From contig NZ_CP087999.1 in the NCBI RefSeq assembly GCF_021044625.1, positions 265,001 through 329,000 of the forward strand: a stretch of DNA of 64,000 nucleotides, written 5' to 3'. Shown here in pieces: positions 33,906 to 44,361 of this stretch; the stretch's first letter is position 1; every line of letters starts with the position of its first letter. Both the position numbers and the translations under genes were made by a program. The stretch is from Geomonas sp. RF6. GTDB lineage: Bacteria > Desulfobacterota > Desulfuromonadia > Geobacterales > Geobacteraceae. Under the pieces are notes generated by a model, which saw only the letters and a list, made by a program, of their open reading frames with translations, was not told the DNA's origin and did no database searches.

Positions 33906-34557
33906 GTAGGCCGGGATAAGCCGCAGGCGTTCCCGGCGGTCCACAACATACCGAGCCGCGCACCAGCGAATGCCGGAAACGCTATCGCTTATTCCAGCCT
34001 ACAAGTCTCAGCGTCCCTCACACGCTCCCCTCCCATCCCATTGCTTTACAAGGGACATGGCGGGGATGGGGTTGGGCGTGGGGCGTCCATGTAGGCCGGG
34101 ATAAGCCGCAGGCGTTCCCGGCGGTCCATCACATACCGAGCCGCGCACCAGCGAATGCCGGAAACGCTATCGCTTATTCCGGCCTACGAGTCTCAGCGTC
34201 CCTCACACGCCCCCCTCCCATCCCACTACTTTACATGGGACGATGGCGGGGATGGGGTTGGCCCTCCCACGTCCATGTAGGCCGGGATAAGCCGCAGGCG
34301 TTCCCGGAGGTCCACAACATACCGAGCCGCGCACCAGCGAATGCCGGAAACGCTATCGCTTATTCCGGCCTACGAGTCTCAGCGTGCCTCACACGCCCCC
34401 TCGCATCCCATTGCTTTACAAGGGACAGGGTGCGGATGGGGTTGGGCCTCCCACGTCCATGTAGGCCGGGATAAGCCGCAGGCGTTCCCGGCAGTCCACC
34501 ACATCCCCAGCCGCGCACCAGCGAATGCCGGAAACGCTATCGCTTATTCCGGCATAA
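33906..34557. repeat. REP/BIME array, four units of about 185 bp
   Basis: Units begin at 33906, 34091, 34277 and 34461. Each has the same left arm as the array at 18238 (GTAGGCCGGGATAAGCCGCA), a different middle (CACAACATACCGAGCCGCGC-type), the right arm GCCGGAAACGCTATCGCTTATTCCGGCCTAC (here interrupted for length: ends TTCCGGCCTAC), then a linker of about 90 bases holding CCCCTCCCATCCCA and GGGATGGGGTTGG inverted segments. The outer arms are shared with the first array while middles and linkers differ. The last unit stops at GGCATAA. The whole 848-base gap between queD and the Fe-S gene is otherwise empty. Confidence 0.95.
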
Positions 34558-34639
34558 AACTGCGAATTCTTGCCAATGGTGCGGCGCTGTGATACAAGCG
34601 ATTGAAACGCTTGTTTGAACGACACAGTAGGAGGTGCCT

Positions 34640-35440
34640 ATGAAAGAGAGGATCCGCACTTTTGCACAGAGTCTCGGGATCGAAGAGGTCGGCTTCGCGT
34701 CGTCTGAAGATTACCGGAGCCCCCGCTCTCCAGAACTGGAGTCGCTCTTTCCGGGGGTGCGCTCCATAGTCGTGCTTGCCTTTCCCGAGCTCTCCTCCTG
34801 CCAGAGCCCGAGTCCGCAGATGGCGATGGGGGCGCGGCTCGATCTTATGGAATTCTCCCGTTCCGCCTGTTACCGAATCGCCCGCTTCGTGGAGAACCAC
34901 CTCGGGGCTCCAGCCATGACCGTCCCGATCTCCTACCCGATGGATTTCAGCCGCCGCGAAAAGATGGCCGTGGCTGAGGTGTCGCTGCGGCATGCGGCGG
35001 TCGCCGCCGGTCTCGGAACCTTCGGCCGCCACAATCTCGTGGTGCACCCGCGCTTCGGGACCCGCGTCCTCTTCGCCGCTGTATTGACCGCGCTGGATAT
35101 CCCGTCGGATCCGCCACAGGAGAAGAACCCCTGCACCTCCTGTGGCCTGTGCGTGCGCGGGTGCCCGGCCGGAGCACTCGAGGAGGAAGGGAAGACCGAC
35201 GTGGTGAAATGCCTCGGCAAGAGCCAGCCGCACGGGATGCGAGCGAGCGTCGGATTCTGGTCCAGGTTTGGAGATGCCTCCCCTGAAGAGCAGAAGGGGA
35301 TGCTGCAAAGTCCCGAATATTTCAGCATGTACCACGCCGCATCGATGGGATACCAGTACTTCTGTTTCAACTGCCTCGCCGCCTGCCCCGTCGGGGTGAA
35401 GAAGCTCGCCCCGAAACCGAACGCGGGAGAGATGAAATGA
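34640..35440 (+). CDS. 4Fe-4S protein, QueG/epoxyqueuosine-reductase-like
   Basis: A 266-residue protein; AGGAGG is at 34629-34634, so ATG 34640 is the start. The N-terminal LGIEEVGFASSEDY and PGVRSIVVLAFPE are like the cobalamin-binding part of QueG. A full cluster motif CTSCGLCVRGCP lies at about 171-182 and a second, partial one FCFNCLAACPVG near 245. True QueG proteins are about 300-380 residues with extra HEAT-like repeats, absent here, so this is a paralogue of unknown reaction. It overlaps a TetR gene by four bases and an efflux pump follows, which points to a xenobiotic or redox response and not to queuosine synthesis. Confidence 0.8.
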   Translation: MKERIRTFAQSLGIEEVGFASSEDYRSPRSPELESLFPGVRSIVVLAFPELSSCQSPSPQMAMGARLDLMEFSRSACYRIARFVENHLGAPAMTVPISYPMDFSRREKMAVAEVSLRHAAVAAGLGTFGRHNLVVHPRFGTRVLFAAVLTALDIPSDPPQEKNPCTSCGLCVRGCPAGALEEEGKTDVVKCLGKSQPHGMRASVGFWSRFGDASPEEQKGMLQSPEYFSMYHAASMGYQYFCFNCLAACPVGVKKLAPKPNAGEMK

Positions 35441-36099
35441 GAGGGGCAGTCGATACTGAGATCGCAGCAACCCGCACCCGCATTCTCGACGCAGCCGCCG
35501 TCGTCTTTGCGGAGTCCGGCTTTGCCGCGGCAACGATCCGCACCATCTGCAGCCGCGCGAAGGTCAACGTGGCCGCCATCAACTATCACTTCGGCAGCAA
35601 GGAGGAGTTGTACCGCGAGGTGCTGCGCTACGCCCGGCGGCGAGTTCACGAGAAGTATCCGGTCCGGTACGGTCTCGCTCCCGACGCCTCGCCGCGCGAC
35701 CGGCTGTACGCCTACGTGCGCTCTTTCCTTTTGCGCACCTGTACCGACGAGATGAGCCTGTGCTGGGGGACGCTCCTCATGCGCGAGATGGTGGAGCCGA
35801 CGAGCGCGCTCGACATGATCGTGGAGGAAGGGATTCGCTCCCTCTTCGGCGAGCTTGTGGAGATAGTCGGGCTTCTGCTCGGCGGTGACGCGGACCCGGA
35901 ACTTGTGGTCTCCAGCGCGCGGAGCGTCATGAGCCAGTGTCTCTTCTATCTCTTCAGCAGGTCTGTGATAAGCAGGATGTCCGCCGGTACCGGATCGGAG
36001 CCGACCGACCTGCAGAAAATAGCGGAGCACATCGTCACATTCTCCTGTCACGCATTCCACGGGCTCGCCTCCGGAAAAGGAGCAGCCGGCAATGACTGA
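35437..36099 (+). CDS. TetR-family transcriptional regulator
   Basis: A 220-residue regulator. The N-terminal HTH (about 10-58) reads ILDAAAVVFAESGFAAATIR and AAINYHFGSKEELYREVL. The C-terminal ligand domain (about 80-205) resembles the CecR/DUF1956 group. Start ATG overlaps the Fe-S gene stop (ATGA) and the end overlaps the MFS gene by eight bases, so it very likely controls its own operon, with induction by a substrate of the pump. Operator not identified: the region before 34640 is occupied by REP DNA. Confidence 0.92.
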   Translation: MRGAVDTEIAATRTRILDAAAVVFAESGFAAATIRTICSRAKVNVAAINYHFGSKEELYREVLRYARRRVHEKYPVRYGLAPDASPRDRLYAYVRSFLLRTCTDEMSLCWGTLLMREMVEPTSALDMIVEEGIRSLFGELVEIVGLLLGGDADPELVVSSARSVMSQCLFYLFSRSVISRMSAGTGSEPTDLQKIAEHIVTFSCHAFHGLASGKGAAGND

Positions 36100-37624
36100 C
36101 TCCTCCCGCCAGGTCAACAAGTGGCTCATCACCCTCACCGTCATGATCCCCGCTTTCATGGAGATCGTCGACACCTCCATCGCGAACGTGGCGCTCCCCC
36201 ACATGCAGGGGAGCCTCAACGCAGGGACGGAGGAGATAACCTGGGTCCTTACCTCCTACCTCATCAGCAACGCCATCGTGATGCCGATGACCGGGTGGCT
36301 GGCGCGGGTCTTCGGCAGGAAGCACTTCCTCATGGCCTGCATCGTCACCTTTACGGTCGCCTCCCTCTTGTGCGGCGCAGCTCCGAACCTCGGCTGCATG
36401 GTCTTCTTCCGCATCCTCCAGGGCGCCGCGGGGGGAGCGCTCATACCGATGAGCCAGGCGATCATGATGGAGTCGTTCCCGCCAAACGAGGGGGGAATGG
36501 CGATGGCGATCTTCGGGATCGGCGCCATGTTCGGCCCCGTCGTCGGCCCGACCCTCGGCGGCTGGATCACCGACAACATCACCTGGCGCTGGATCTTTTA
36601 CGTGAACATCCCGGTGGGGATCGTGGCGATAATCATGGTGAACGCCTTCGTCTTCGACCCTCCCTACCTGAAAAAGCAGCGGTCGCAGATCGACTACTGG
36701 GGCCTCGCCCTCCTCACCCTGGGGATCGGCGCTCTGCAGATCGTGCTGGACAAGGGACAGCAGGAGGACTGGTTCAGTTCCTCCTTCATCACCTCCTGTT
36801 CCATCGTTGCTGCCGTCTCCCTCATCATGCTGGTGTACGCCGAGCTGCAGCACCCGCACCCGGTGGTGAACCTCAGGCTCTTCAAGGACGGCGCGTTTGC
36901 CTCGGGGAACTGCATCATGTTCATGGTGGGCTTTTGCCTCTACGGCTCCGTGGTCATGCTCCCCCTCTTCCTGCAGACCCTCATGGGGTACTCCGCAACG
37001 ATGGCGGGGCTCGTCATGGCGCCGGGCGGTTGCGCTTCCGTTATCGTGATGCCGATGGTAGGGGCGTATCTGAAAAGGGGGGACGGCAGGAAGATCGTCC
37101 TTTGCGGGCTCCTGCTGGGGGCCTGGTCCCTGTATCTCATGCGCGGCTTCACGCTGCAGGCCTCGTTTGCCGACTTCATGTGGCCGCGTGTACTCCTTGG
37201 TGCCGCGCTCGGCATGATATTCCCCCCCCTCGCCCGCATGACGCTCGCGAACATCCCGCGGGTGGAGATGGGGAATGCCACCGGGATCTACAACCTCTTG
37301 CGCAACATAGGGGGTAGCGTCGGGATTGCGGTCTCCGCGACGCTCCTGACCCGCCTGTCGCAGTTCAACCAGGCAAACCTTTCGGCGCAGGTGAACCCGT
37401 ACAACCCGCTGCTGCAGTCGAAGCTCGCCGCCCTGCAGCAGGCTGCCATGTCGCGCGGTGCGGATCTGGCGACGGCGCGGAAGGTGGCGCAGGAGATCAT
37501 ATACAGGCTGGTGCGGAGGGAAGCCGCCATGCTCTCCTACAGCTATATTTTCTGGATCATCGGGATGTCGTTTCTGGCGATCATCCCGCTCCTCTTTTTC
37601 CTGAGGAAGCCGCGGGAAACGTAG
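36092..37624 (+). CDS. EmrB/QacA-type MFS drug efflux transporter (DHA2, 14 TM)
   Basis: A 510-residue inner-membrane protein. The DHA2 motifs are clear: MEIVDTSIANVALPHM in helix 1, GWLARVFGRKHF between helices 2 and 3, and the antiporter motif GAMFGPVVGPTLGGWI in helix 5. Fourteen helices are expected. It belongs to the EmrB group that usually works with an EmrA membrane-fusion protein; none is encoded here, so it either works alone or uses a partner elsewhere. It is the last gene of the Fe-S/TetR operon. Confidence 0.93.
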   Translation: MTDSSRQVNKWLITLTVMIPAFMEIVDTSIANVALPHMQGSLNAGTEEITWVLTSYLISNAIVMPMTGWLARVFGRKHFLMACIVTFTVASLLCGAAPNLGCMVFFRILQGAAGGALIPMSQAIMMESFPPNEGGMAMAIFGIGAMFGPVVGPTLGGWITDNITWRWIFYVNIPVGIVAIIMVNAFVFDPPYLKKQRSQIDYWGLALLTLGIGALQIVLDKGQQEDWFSSSFITSCSIVAAVSLIMLVYAELQHPHPVVNLRLFKDGAFASGNCIMFMVGFCLYGSVVMLPLFLQTLMGYSATMAGLVMAPGGCASVIVMPMVGAYLKRGDGRKIVLCGLLLGAWSLYLMRGFTLQASFADFMWPRVLLGAALGMIFPPLARMTLANIPRVEMGNATGIYNLLRNIGGSVGIAVSATLLTRLSQFNQANLSAQVNPYNPLLQSKLAALQQAAMSRGADLATARKVAQEIIYRLVRREAAMLSYSYIFWIIGMSFLAIIPLLFFLRKPRET

Positions 37625-37643
37625 CCGGAAGGAGGAACGCGCC

Positions 37644-37997
37644 CTATATGGTGATGCTTTCGCCGGGGTTGGGGTCGGTGGTGAGAGCGCCTGTGAAGGA
37701 AAGGTAGGAAAGAAAGCAGAAAAAAGCGATGGAGGCGACGAGCAGCAGCACAACCGGCAGGAGGCGCACGCTGCGGTCGTTCACGTTGCGACGCAGAAGC
37801 CCTGCGGTAGTCACCAGTACTCCGGTGGCGCCGCTGGCCGCTCCGAGGGCGAATCCGTAGAAGGTAAGCCCGGCGCTGCGGCCGCCGGAAAGGAAGAAAA
37901 GGGTGGAAAGCTGGTGGTGAAAAAAGGTCGCCAGCGTCACGGAGATGATGCCCGCCACCATGAGGACGAGCCCCTTGCGCACGGTCCGCCTACACAC
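37644..37997 (-). CDS. Hypothetical membrane protein (117 aa)
   Basis: A 117-residue protein from GTG 37997 with GGAGG upstream. Four hydrophobic segments are visible (about 8-28, 42-62, 80-100 region and the end), with basic residues RRTVRKG at the N-terminus and RRNVNDRSVR in the middle loop. No family recognised. It lies 18 bases after the Sua5-type gene and is probably the last gene of that small operon. Confidence 0.65.
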   Translation of the reverse strand: MCRRTVRKGLVLMVAGIISVTLATFFHHQLSTLFFLSGGRSAGLTFYGFALGAASGATGVLVTTAGLLRRNVNDRSVRLLPVVLLLVASIAFFCFLSYLSFTGALTTDPNPGESITI

Positions 37998-38015
37998 GCT
38001 GCGCCTCCTCGCGTC

Positions 38016-38624
38016 CTACTCGCACCAGCTCACGTCCCCCACGCCCTTTCTGAGGACGACAGGGGTGTCGCCGATGAGGCTCACGACGGAGCTGACATCG
38101 GCGGAGAGATCGCCGCCGTCGATGACGATGTCGATCAATTTTCCCATCTGTTGCTCCACCTGCCAGGGGTCGCCGATCGGATCCTCCCCTGAGAGGTTCG
38201 CACTGGTGGTAACGATCGGATGACCGAGCTCCTTTACGATGGAGAGGCAGATTTCGTTGTCGGGGATGCGGATGCCGACGGTCCTCTGCTTGGTGAGGAG
38301 AAGGGCGGGGACGAGGGTGGTCGCGTCCAGCACGAAGGTGTACGGGCCGGGCAGGAGCCGCTTAAGCACCTTGTAGGCGTAGTTGCTGACCTTGGCGTAG
38401 CGGGTGATATCGGAGAGGTCGGCGCAGATGAAGGAAAAGGGCTTCTTCCTGTCGCGCTGCTTTATCAGGTAGATCCGCTCCAGCCCCTTCTTGTTGAAGA
38501 TGCTGCAGCCGATCCCGTAGGTTGTATCCGTCGGATAGGCGACGACACCACCTTTCTTCAGGTTCTCTACCACCTTGTGGATCAGTCTCGGTTGCGGATT
38601 GTGGGAATTGATCTCGAGGAACAT
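38016..38624 (-). CDS. L-threonylcarbamoyladenylate synthase family (YciO/YrdC/Sua5)
   Basis: A 202-residue YrdC-like domain protein. GGVVAYPTDTTYGIGCSIFN (about 25-44) and KQRDRKKPFSFIC (about 55-67) are family signatures, with IVTTSANLSGED near 138. Enzymes of this group make threonylcarbamoyl-AMP for tRNA t6A37. The wording around KRxxxKPFS fits the YciO subgroup as well as YrdC, so its exact role is open; another Sua5 may exist elsewhere. The start is two bases after the M29 peptidase stop. Confidence 0.88.
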   Translation of the reverse strand: MFLEINSHNPQPRLIHKVVENLKKGGVVAYPTDTTYGIGCSIFNKKGLERIYLIKQRDRKKPFSFICADLSDITRYAKVSNYAYKVLKRLLPGPYTFVLDATTLVPALLLTKQRTVGIRIPDNEICLSIVKELGHPIVTTSANLSGEDPIGDPWQVEQQMGKLIDIVIDGGDLSADVSSVVSLIGDTPVVLRKGVGDVSWCE

Positions 38625-38626
38625 GA

Positions 38627-39730
38627 CTAGTCACCGGGATTGAGCGCCACAAGCGCCTCATGCACGAAGAGCCCGTCTTTCTGGATCAGCACGTCGTCAA
38701 ACCACAGCTCGCCGTCTCCGGTGAGGACCTTCACCATGTCCCAGTGAACCGCGGAGGTGTTGCCGTTGCTGCACTCATCGTAGCACTGGCCGGGGGTAAA
38801 GTGAATGGAGCCGAAGATCTTCTCGTCAAAGAGTATGTTGCGCATCGGCGTGCGGATCTTCGGGTTGACCCCGATGGCGAATTCCCCGACGTAGCGGGCA
38901 CCTTCGTCGGTGTCGAGGATCTTGTTCAGCGCCTCATCCATCCCCGGCGCGGTCGCCTTCACGATGCGCCCCTTCTCGAACTCGAGGCGGATGTTGTTGA
39001 ACTCCTTCCCCTGGTAGATCGTCGGGCAGTTGTAGGTGATGTACCCTTCCACCGAGTCCTTCACCGGCGCGGAATACACCTCGCCGTCCGGGATGTTGAG
39101 GCGCCCGTCGCACTTGATGCCGGGGAGCCCCTTCATGCTGAAGGAGAGGTCGGTGTCGCTCGACTTGATGCGCACACGATCCGCCTGGTCCATGAGCCCC
39201 TTCAGGAGGTCCTGCTTCTCCGATTCCTTTTCCCAGTCGATGCAGCAGGCGGAAAAGAGGTAGTCCTCGTACTCGTCGAGGCTCATGCGCGCCTCCTGCG
39301 CGGAGGAGTGGGTCGGATAGCGGGTGATGACCCAGCGGGTGTGCTTAACACGCTGGTCTACGATGGGGCGGGTGGTCTTCGACCAGGCGATCATGTTCTC
39401 CTGCTTCGCCTGGGCCATGACCATGGAGTTGTCTGCAGCGCTGAGACCGATGTACACGGTGACCTGCTTCATGAAATCGAGCTTGTGCTGCGGGAAGTAG
39501 GAGACCTGCTCAGGGGAGGCGCCGTTTATGAAGTAGCGGTTGATGTCGGGGACGCTGAATTCGTACTCCACGTACTTCGCCCCCTTGGCGATGCAGAGCG
39601 CGTAGATCTCCTTCACCAGCGGCATCGCCTCGAATCCTGCTGCGGAAATAAGGACGACGTCCCCCGGGACGACCCCGGTGGAGTAGTTTACCAGGACCTC
39701 TGCAAGCTCTCTGACGCGTGGATCTTTCAT
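38627..39730 (-). CDS. M29-family (thermophilic-type) aminopeptidase
   Basis: A 367-residue metallopeptidase. The M29 pattern is seen in LPGIKCDGRLNIPDGEVYSAPVKDS (about 207-231), GARYVGEFAIGVNP (Glu about 281) and GSIHFTPGQCYDECSNGNTSAVHWDMV (His and Asp ligands, about 306-333). It removes N-terminal residues from peptides in the cytosol using two metal ions. The Sua5-type gene follows after two bases, so the two are co-expressed; there is no obvious functional link. Confidence 0.9.
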   Translation of the reverse strand: MKDPRVRELAEVLVNYSTGVVPGDVVLISAAGFEAMPLVKEIYALCIAKGAKYVEYEFSVPDINRYFINGASPEQVSYFPQHKLDFMKQVTVYIGLSAADNSMVMAQAKQENMIAWSKTTRPIVDQRVKHTRWVITRYPTHSSAQEARMSLDEYEDYLFSACCIDWEKESEKQDLLKGLMDQADRVRIKSSDTDLSFSMKGLPGIKCDGRLNIPDGEVYSAPVKDSVEGYITYNCPTIYQGKEFNNIRLEFEKGRIVKATAPGMDEALNKILDTDEGARYVGEFAIGVNPKIRTPMRNILFDEKIFGSIHFTPGQCYDECSNGNTSAVHWDMVKVLTGDGELWFDDVLIQKDGLFVHEALVALNPGD

Positions 39731-39875
39731 CTTTCCCCCTTCCCTGGAACTGCGGCTGTATGGAATGTGGAACTATGTACGTTGGTGGAGTCGGCGGGAA
39801 ACCATCTTCCGGCGTCCCCTCCCTTTCAAGGGGAGGGACAGGGTGGGGATGGGGTCTCTGCCGCGGTCCGGCGCT

Positions 39876-39907
39876 GCCGGGAACGCCTTCGGCTTATCCC
39901 GGCCTAC
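39876..39907. repeat. Isolated REP half-unit (inverted)
   Basis: GCCGGGAACGCC...TTATCCCGGCCTAC is the reverse complement of the left arm of the REP arrays. A GGGAGGGACAGGGTGGGG-type dispersed repeat lies just left of it (about 39809-39855). Both fill the short gap between dut and the M29 gene. Confidence 0.75.
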
Positions 39908-39937
39908 ATGGACATGCGGACATGCGGGGAAGTCGTG

Positions 39938-40387
<450 letters not shown>

Positions 40388-40388
40388 G

Positions 40389-41645
40389 TCAAATGAGGAC
40401 TGCTTCGGGTTGGATCGTCGAGGAGCCGACACGCCCGAGCATGATGAGGGAGAGGGTGGAGTTGTCGACGATGTCGGCACTGAGAGCAAGGATCGATTCC
40501 GCGGTCACGCGGTCGAAACCTTCCATGATCTGGGAGAGGGGCTGGGGCGCCCCGAAATAGATCTCGTTCTTGGCGAGGCGGGACATCCTGTTGTCGCTCG
40601 ACTCGAGGGAGAGGAGGAGGTTCCCCTTCAGCTGTTCCCGGGCGGCGTTCAGCTGCGAGTCGGAGACCGGCTCGTTCTTGAAGCGGCGCAGCTCGCGCAG
40701 GGTGATCTCCATCAGCTCGTCGACCTTTTCCGGTGAGAGACCGGCGTACACGACGAGGGAGCCGGCATCGGCGTGGGAGGCGATGTACGAATAGACGGAG
40801 TAGGCGAGCCCGCTTTTTTCCCGCACCTCCTGGAAGAGGCGGGAGCTCATGCTGCCACCGAGGATGGCGTTCATGATGAAGGCGTCGAAGCGACCCGGCT
40901 CGCTCTGGGTCACCCCCTTCAGACCGAGGCAGACGTGGACCTGCTCCAGGTCCTTCTCCACGAGCTCCACCTTCCGCTCGTACACCGGGAGCGCGGACGG
41001 CTTCCGGCCGTGCCCGCCCGGGACGGAGAGGAGCTGCTCGGCGACCATGGAGACGAGCTCTTCGTGCTCCACGTTCCCCGCGGCGCAGACGATGATGTCC
41101 TCGCCGCGGTACATCTTTTCCTTGTACTCCAGTATCGCCTCGCGCGAGAGCCCGGACACGCTCTCCACGTCGCCGAGGATCGACATTCCCAGCGGGTGCC
41201 CCTCCCAGAACTGCTGGTGGAAGAGGTCGTGGATCAGGTCGTCGGGGGTGTCCTCCATCATGCTGATTTCCTGCAGCACGACGCGGCGCTCCTTCTCTAT
41301 CTCCTCCGCATCGAAGGTGGAATTGAGGAAGATGTCGGTCAAAAGATCTACGGCGCGGGGGAGGAACTTGTCGAGGATTTTGGCGTAGTAGCAGACATAT
41401 TCCCGGCTGGTGAAGGCGTTGAGCACTCCACCAACCGAGTCTATTTCGCGGGCAATGTCGAGGGAGGAGCGGCGCTCGGTCCCCTTGAAGAGGAGGTGCT
41501 CGATAAAGTGCGCCACGCCGTTCACGGAGCGGTCTTCGTGGCGGGATCCGTTCGCCACCCATATCCCGATGGAGACGGAGCTGGCGTACGGTATCCGCTC
41601 GGTGATGACGCGGATACCGTTATCGAGGATTGACTTGTTGACCAT
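40389..41645 (-). CDS. M16-family zinc metallopeptidase
   Basis: A 418-residue protein. The inverted zinc motif HFIEH is at His46-His50, with the distal Glu in the [14 protein letters not shown] region (about 113-126). The C-terminal half (about 200-400) is the inactive M16 domain. No signal peptide, so it is cytoplasmic, similar to the YmxG/PqqL-like peptidases that follow pnp in many bacteria. Substrates are unknown. It is 53 bases after pnp and one base before dut. Confidence 0.93.
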   Translation of the reverse strand: MVNKSILDNGIRVITERIPYASSVSIGIWVANGSRHEDRSVNGVAHFIEHLLFKGTERRSSLDIAREIDSVGGVLNAFTSREYVCYYAKILDKFLPRAVDLLTDIFLNSTFDAEEIEKERRVVLQEISMMEDTPDDLIHDLFHQQFWEGHPLGMSILGDVESVSGLSREAILEYKEKMYRGEDIIVCAAGNVEHEELVSMVAEQLLSVPGGHGRKPSALPVYERKVELVEKDLEQVHVCLGLKGVTQSEPGRFDAFIMNAILGGSMSSRLFQEVREKSGLAYSVYSYIASHADAGSLVVYAGLSPEKVDELMEITLRELRRFKNEPVSDSQLNAAREQLKGNLLLSLESSDNRMSRLAKNEIYFGAPQPLSQIMEGFDRVTAESILALSADIVDNSTLSLIMLGRVGSSTIQPEAVLI

Positions 41646-41698
41646 GCTGTTGAGTATACCCTACGGGCTGTACGACCGCTAGCTGCGGGGATTGAGGG

Positions 41699-43789
41699 TT
41701 ACTCGGTAAAGGTTGCGCCGAGCGCTTCCTTGCGGGAAAGCTTGATTTTCCCCTGCTTGTCGATGCCGATGCACTTCACCAGCACCTTGTCCCCTTCGCG
41801 CAGCACGTCGGTGACGTTCTTCACGCGCTCGGTGTCGAGCTCGGAGACGTGGACGAGGCCGTCGGTACCGGGGAAGATTTCCACGAAGGCGCCGAATTCC
41901 ATGACCTTCTTCACGGTCCCCATGTACAGCTTCCCTTCCTCTGCCTCGGCGGTGAGGTTCCTGATCATCTTGATGGCGAGGTCGCACGCTTCCTTGTTGG
42001 TGGAGGCGATATTGATCTTGCCGGTATCGTCGATGTCGATGGAAACGCCGGTCGCTTCGGTGACGCTCCTGATGTTCTTGCCGCCGCTGCCGATGACGTC
42101 GCGGATCTTGTCGGTCTTGACCCAGATCGTGGTGATGCGCGGCGCGAACGGGGAGAGCTCCTGGCGCGGGCCGGTGAGTGCTTTCGCCATCTCGCCGAGG
42201 ATGTGCAGCCTCCCTTCCTTCGCCTGGTTCAGTGCCGCCTGCATGATCTCGCGGGTGACGCCGCCGATCTTTATGTCCATCTGGAGAGCGGTAACCCCTG
42301 CGGAGGTACCGGCGACCTTGAAGTCCATGTCGCCCAGGTGGTCCTCGTCGCCGAGGATGTCGGAGAGGATGGCGAAGGAGTCACCCTGCTTGATGAGACC
42401 CATGGCGATACCGGCGACCGGTGCCTTGATGGGGATGCCGGCGTCCATCATGGAGAGTGCGCCGCCGCACACGGTCGCCATTGAGGAGGAGCCGTTCGAC
42501 TCCAGGATGTCGGAGACGATCCTGATGGTGTAGGGGAAGTCGTCGTGCTTCGGGAGGACCTTCTGCAGCGCGCGCTCGGCGAGCATGCCGTGGCCGATCT
42601 CGCGGCGCCCCGGGGCGAGGCGGAAGCTCGTCTCACCTACCGAGTACGGCGGGAAGTTGTAGTGCAGCATGAAGCGCTTCCTCGTGTCGCCGTAGAGGGA
42701 GTCGATGCGCTGCTCGTCGACGGAGGTACCGAGCGTCGCCGCCACGAGGGACTGCGTCTCGCCGCGGGTGAAGAGCGCGGAGCCGTGGGCGCGCGGCAGG
42801 AGCCCGCACACGCTGGAGATGTTCCTGATCGTCTTCGTGTCGCGCCCGTCGATCCTCTCGCCGTCGACGATGATGTGCTCGCGGACCAGGTCGTATTCCA
42901 TGTCCTCGATGAAGGTGGCGATCTCTTTCTCGCTCCCCTCGAACTCGGCAGAGAGGGCGGCGACCGTCTCGTCGCGGATGGCGTCGATGGCGTTGTGGCG
43001 CTCGACCTTCGTCTTGATGCGCACCGCTTCCTTCATCCCGGCGTAGGCGAGGGCCTTCACCCTCTCCTGCAGCTCGGCGTTCACCGCCGGCGGCGGTACT
43101 TCGCGCTTCACGGCGCCGACTTTCGCGGCGAGCTCTTCCTGGGCGGCGAGGATCGGCTGGATCGCAGCGTGGCCGAAGAAGATAGCCTCCAGCATGTCGC
43201 TCTCGGAGACCTCGTTCGCCTCACCTTCCACCATGATGACGGCGTCTTTGGAGGCGGCGACCACGATTTCCATGTCGCTCTTTTCCATCTCCTCGGCGGT
43301 GGGGTTGGCGATGAAGTTGCCGTCCACGCGCCCGACCTTCACGCCGGCGATCGGCCCGGCAAAGGGGACGTCGGAGACCATGAGGGCGGCGGAGGCGCCG
43401 ACCATGGCGAGGATCCCCGGATCGTGGTCCTTGTCGGCGGAGACGACGGTCGCCATGATCTGTGTGTCGTTCAGGAAGTTCTCGGGGAAGAGAGGACGGA
43501 TCGGACGGTCGATGAGACGGCTGGTGAGGGTTTCGTTGTCGGAGGGGCGCCCTTCGCGCTTGAAGAAGGAGCCGGGAATCCTCCCGCCGGCGTACGCCTT
43601 CTCCTGGTAGTTGACGGTCAGGGGGAAGAAGCCCTGCCCTTCCTTTGCGGTCTTCGTGGCGACTGCGGTGACGAGCACCATGGTGTCGCCGCTCTTGATC
43701 ATGACGGCGCCGCTTGCCTGCTTCGCCATCCTGCCTGTTTCAATAGTGATTGTCTTGCCGCTGCACTCTACTGTGACGGTGTGTTCCAT
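41699..43789 (-). CDS. pnp: Polyribonucleotide nucleotidyltransferase (PNPase)
   Basis: A 696-residue protein of normal family length. Two RNase PH domains (about 1-210 and 310-540) flank a helical domain; the second carries [24 protein letters not shown] near 480. The KH domain has [18 protein letters not shown] (about 563-580) and the S1 domain [16 protein letters not shown] (about 629). It degrades RNA 3'-5' by phosphorolysis. GGCCAAAGAGTATGG-type leader; two hairpins lie in the 185-base gap from rpsO, as in other bacteria where this gap is the site of RNase-dependent autoregulation. Confidence 0.97.
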   Translation of the reverse strand: MEHTVTVECSGKTITIETGRMAKQASGAVMIKSGDTMVLVTAVATKTAKEGQGFFPLTVNYQEKAYAGGRIPGSFFKREGRPSDNETLTSRLIDRPIRPLFPENFLNDTQIMATVVSADKDHDPGILAMVGASAALMVSDVPFAGPIAGVKVGRVDGNFIANPTAEEMEKSDMEIVVAASKDAVIMVEGEANEVSESDMLEAIFFGHAAIQPILAAQEELAAKVGAVKREVPPPAVNAELQERVKALAYAGMKEAVRIKTKVERHNAIDAIRDETVAALSAEFEGSEKEIATFIEDMEYDLVREHIIVDGERIDGRDTKTIRNISSVCGLLPRAHGSALFTRGETQSLVAATLGTSVDEQRIDSLYGDTRKRFMLHYNFPPYSVGETSFRLAPGRREIGHGMLAERALQKVLPKHDDFPYTIRIVSDILESNGSSSMATVCGGALSMMDAGIPIKAPVAGIAMGLIKQGDSFAILSDILGDEDHLGDMDFKVAGTSAGVTALQMDIKIGGVTREIMQAALNQAKEGRLHILGEMAKALTGPRQELSPFAPRITTIWVKTDKIRDVIGSGGKNIRSVTEATGVSIDIDDTGKINIASTNKEACDLAIKMIRNLTAEAEEGKLYMGTVKKVMEFGAFVEIFPGTDGLVHVSELDTERVKNVTDVLREGDKVLVKCIGIDKQGKIKLSRKEALGATFTE

Positions 43790-43900
43790 ACTCTTTGGCC
43801 TCCTGGCACTAACCTACGGTTGGTGTTGGGGCCGCCGAGAAAAGAGCACTGCGTCGAGGGTGCGACACGCAGGGCTTTTTTATCCACGCCCCCAACAAAA

Positions 43901-43972
43901 GAAAAGGGCCGAAGCCCTCTTGTGAGAAAAAAGCGGAAAGGCAATATACCCTATAAGAGGTATACTGCCTTC
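43901..43972 (-). terminator. Two hairpins between rpsO and pnp
   Basis: On the minus strand AAGGCAGTATACC pairs with GGTATATTGCCTT right after the rpsO stop (43937-43972), followed downstream by GCTTTTTTC. A second hairpin AGAGGGC-TTCG-GCCCTTTT (43902-43921) ends in a T-rich stretch. Together they likely end or process rpsO transcripts with some read-through into pnp. Confidence 0.75.
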
Positions 43973-43974
43973 TC

Positions 43975-44241
43975 TTACCTTCTTATGCCGAGCTTCTCGA
44001 TGATGGCTCTGTACCTTTCAACATCTTTCTTCTTCAGATAGTCGAGAAGACCCCTTCTCTGGCCGACTATCTTCAGGAGACCGCGACGGCTATGATGATC
44101 CTTCTTGTGCACCTTGAAGTGCTCAGTCAGATATGTGATCCGCTCTGAAAGAATGGCGATCTGCACTTCCGGCGACCCTGTGTCAGTGTCGTGAAGCTTG
44201 TGAGCAGAGATAATTTCCTGTTTCTTTTCGGTTACCAACAT
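43975..44241 (-). CDS. rpsO: Ribosomal protein S15
   Basis: An 88-residue S15, standard length. [16 protein letters not shown] (about 21-36), [32 protein letters not shown] are present. It binds the central 16S rRNA three-way junction and, in other bacteria, its own mRNA leader. AGGAGGTG precedes the ATG. The leader from 44242 to 44361 has a TTTACA...TAAAAG pair 17 bases apart (near 44325-44353), which may be a promoter within the operon. Confidence 0.97.
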   Translation of the reverse strand: MLVTEKKQEIISAHKLHDTDTGSPEVQIAILSERITYLTEHFKVHKKDHHSRRGLLKIVGQRRGLLDYLKKKDVERYRAIIEKLGIRR

Positions 44242-44361
44242 TTAGCTACACCTCCTTCCGCTTCTATTTTAGTTATGACTGCCCGCAGCCTTTTCGGGCC
44301 ACGGAAAAGTTCTATAATCCACGTCTTTTAGCACAAATCCCAGCGGGTGTAAAGAAGATTA

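Noticed and set aside
33906-34557. A second CRISPR or tRNA-like array
   Set aside because: Units are 185-base palindromic REP elements with repeated linkers; no cloverleaf and no unique spacers.
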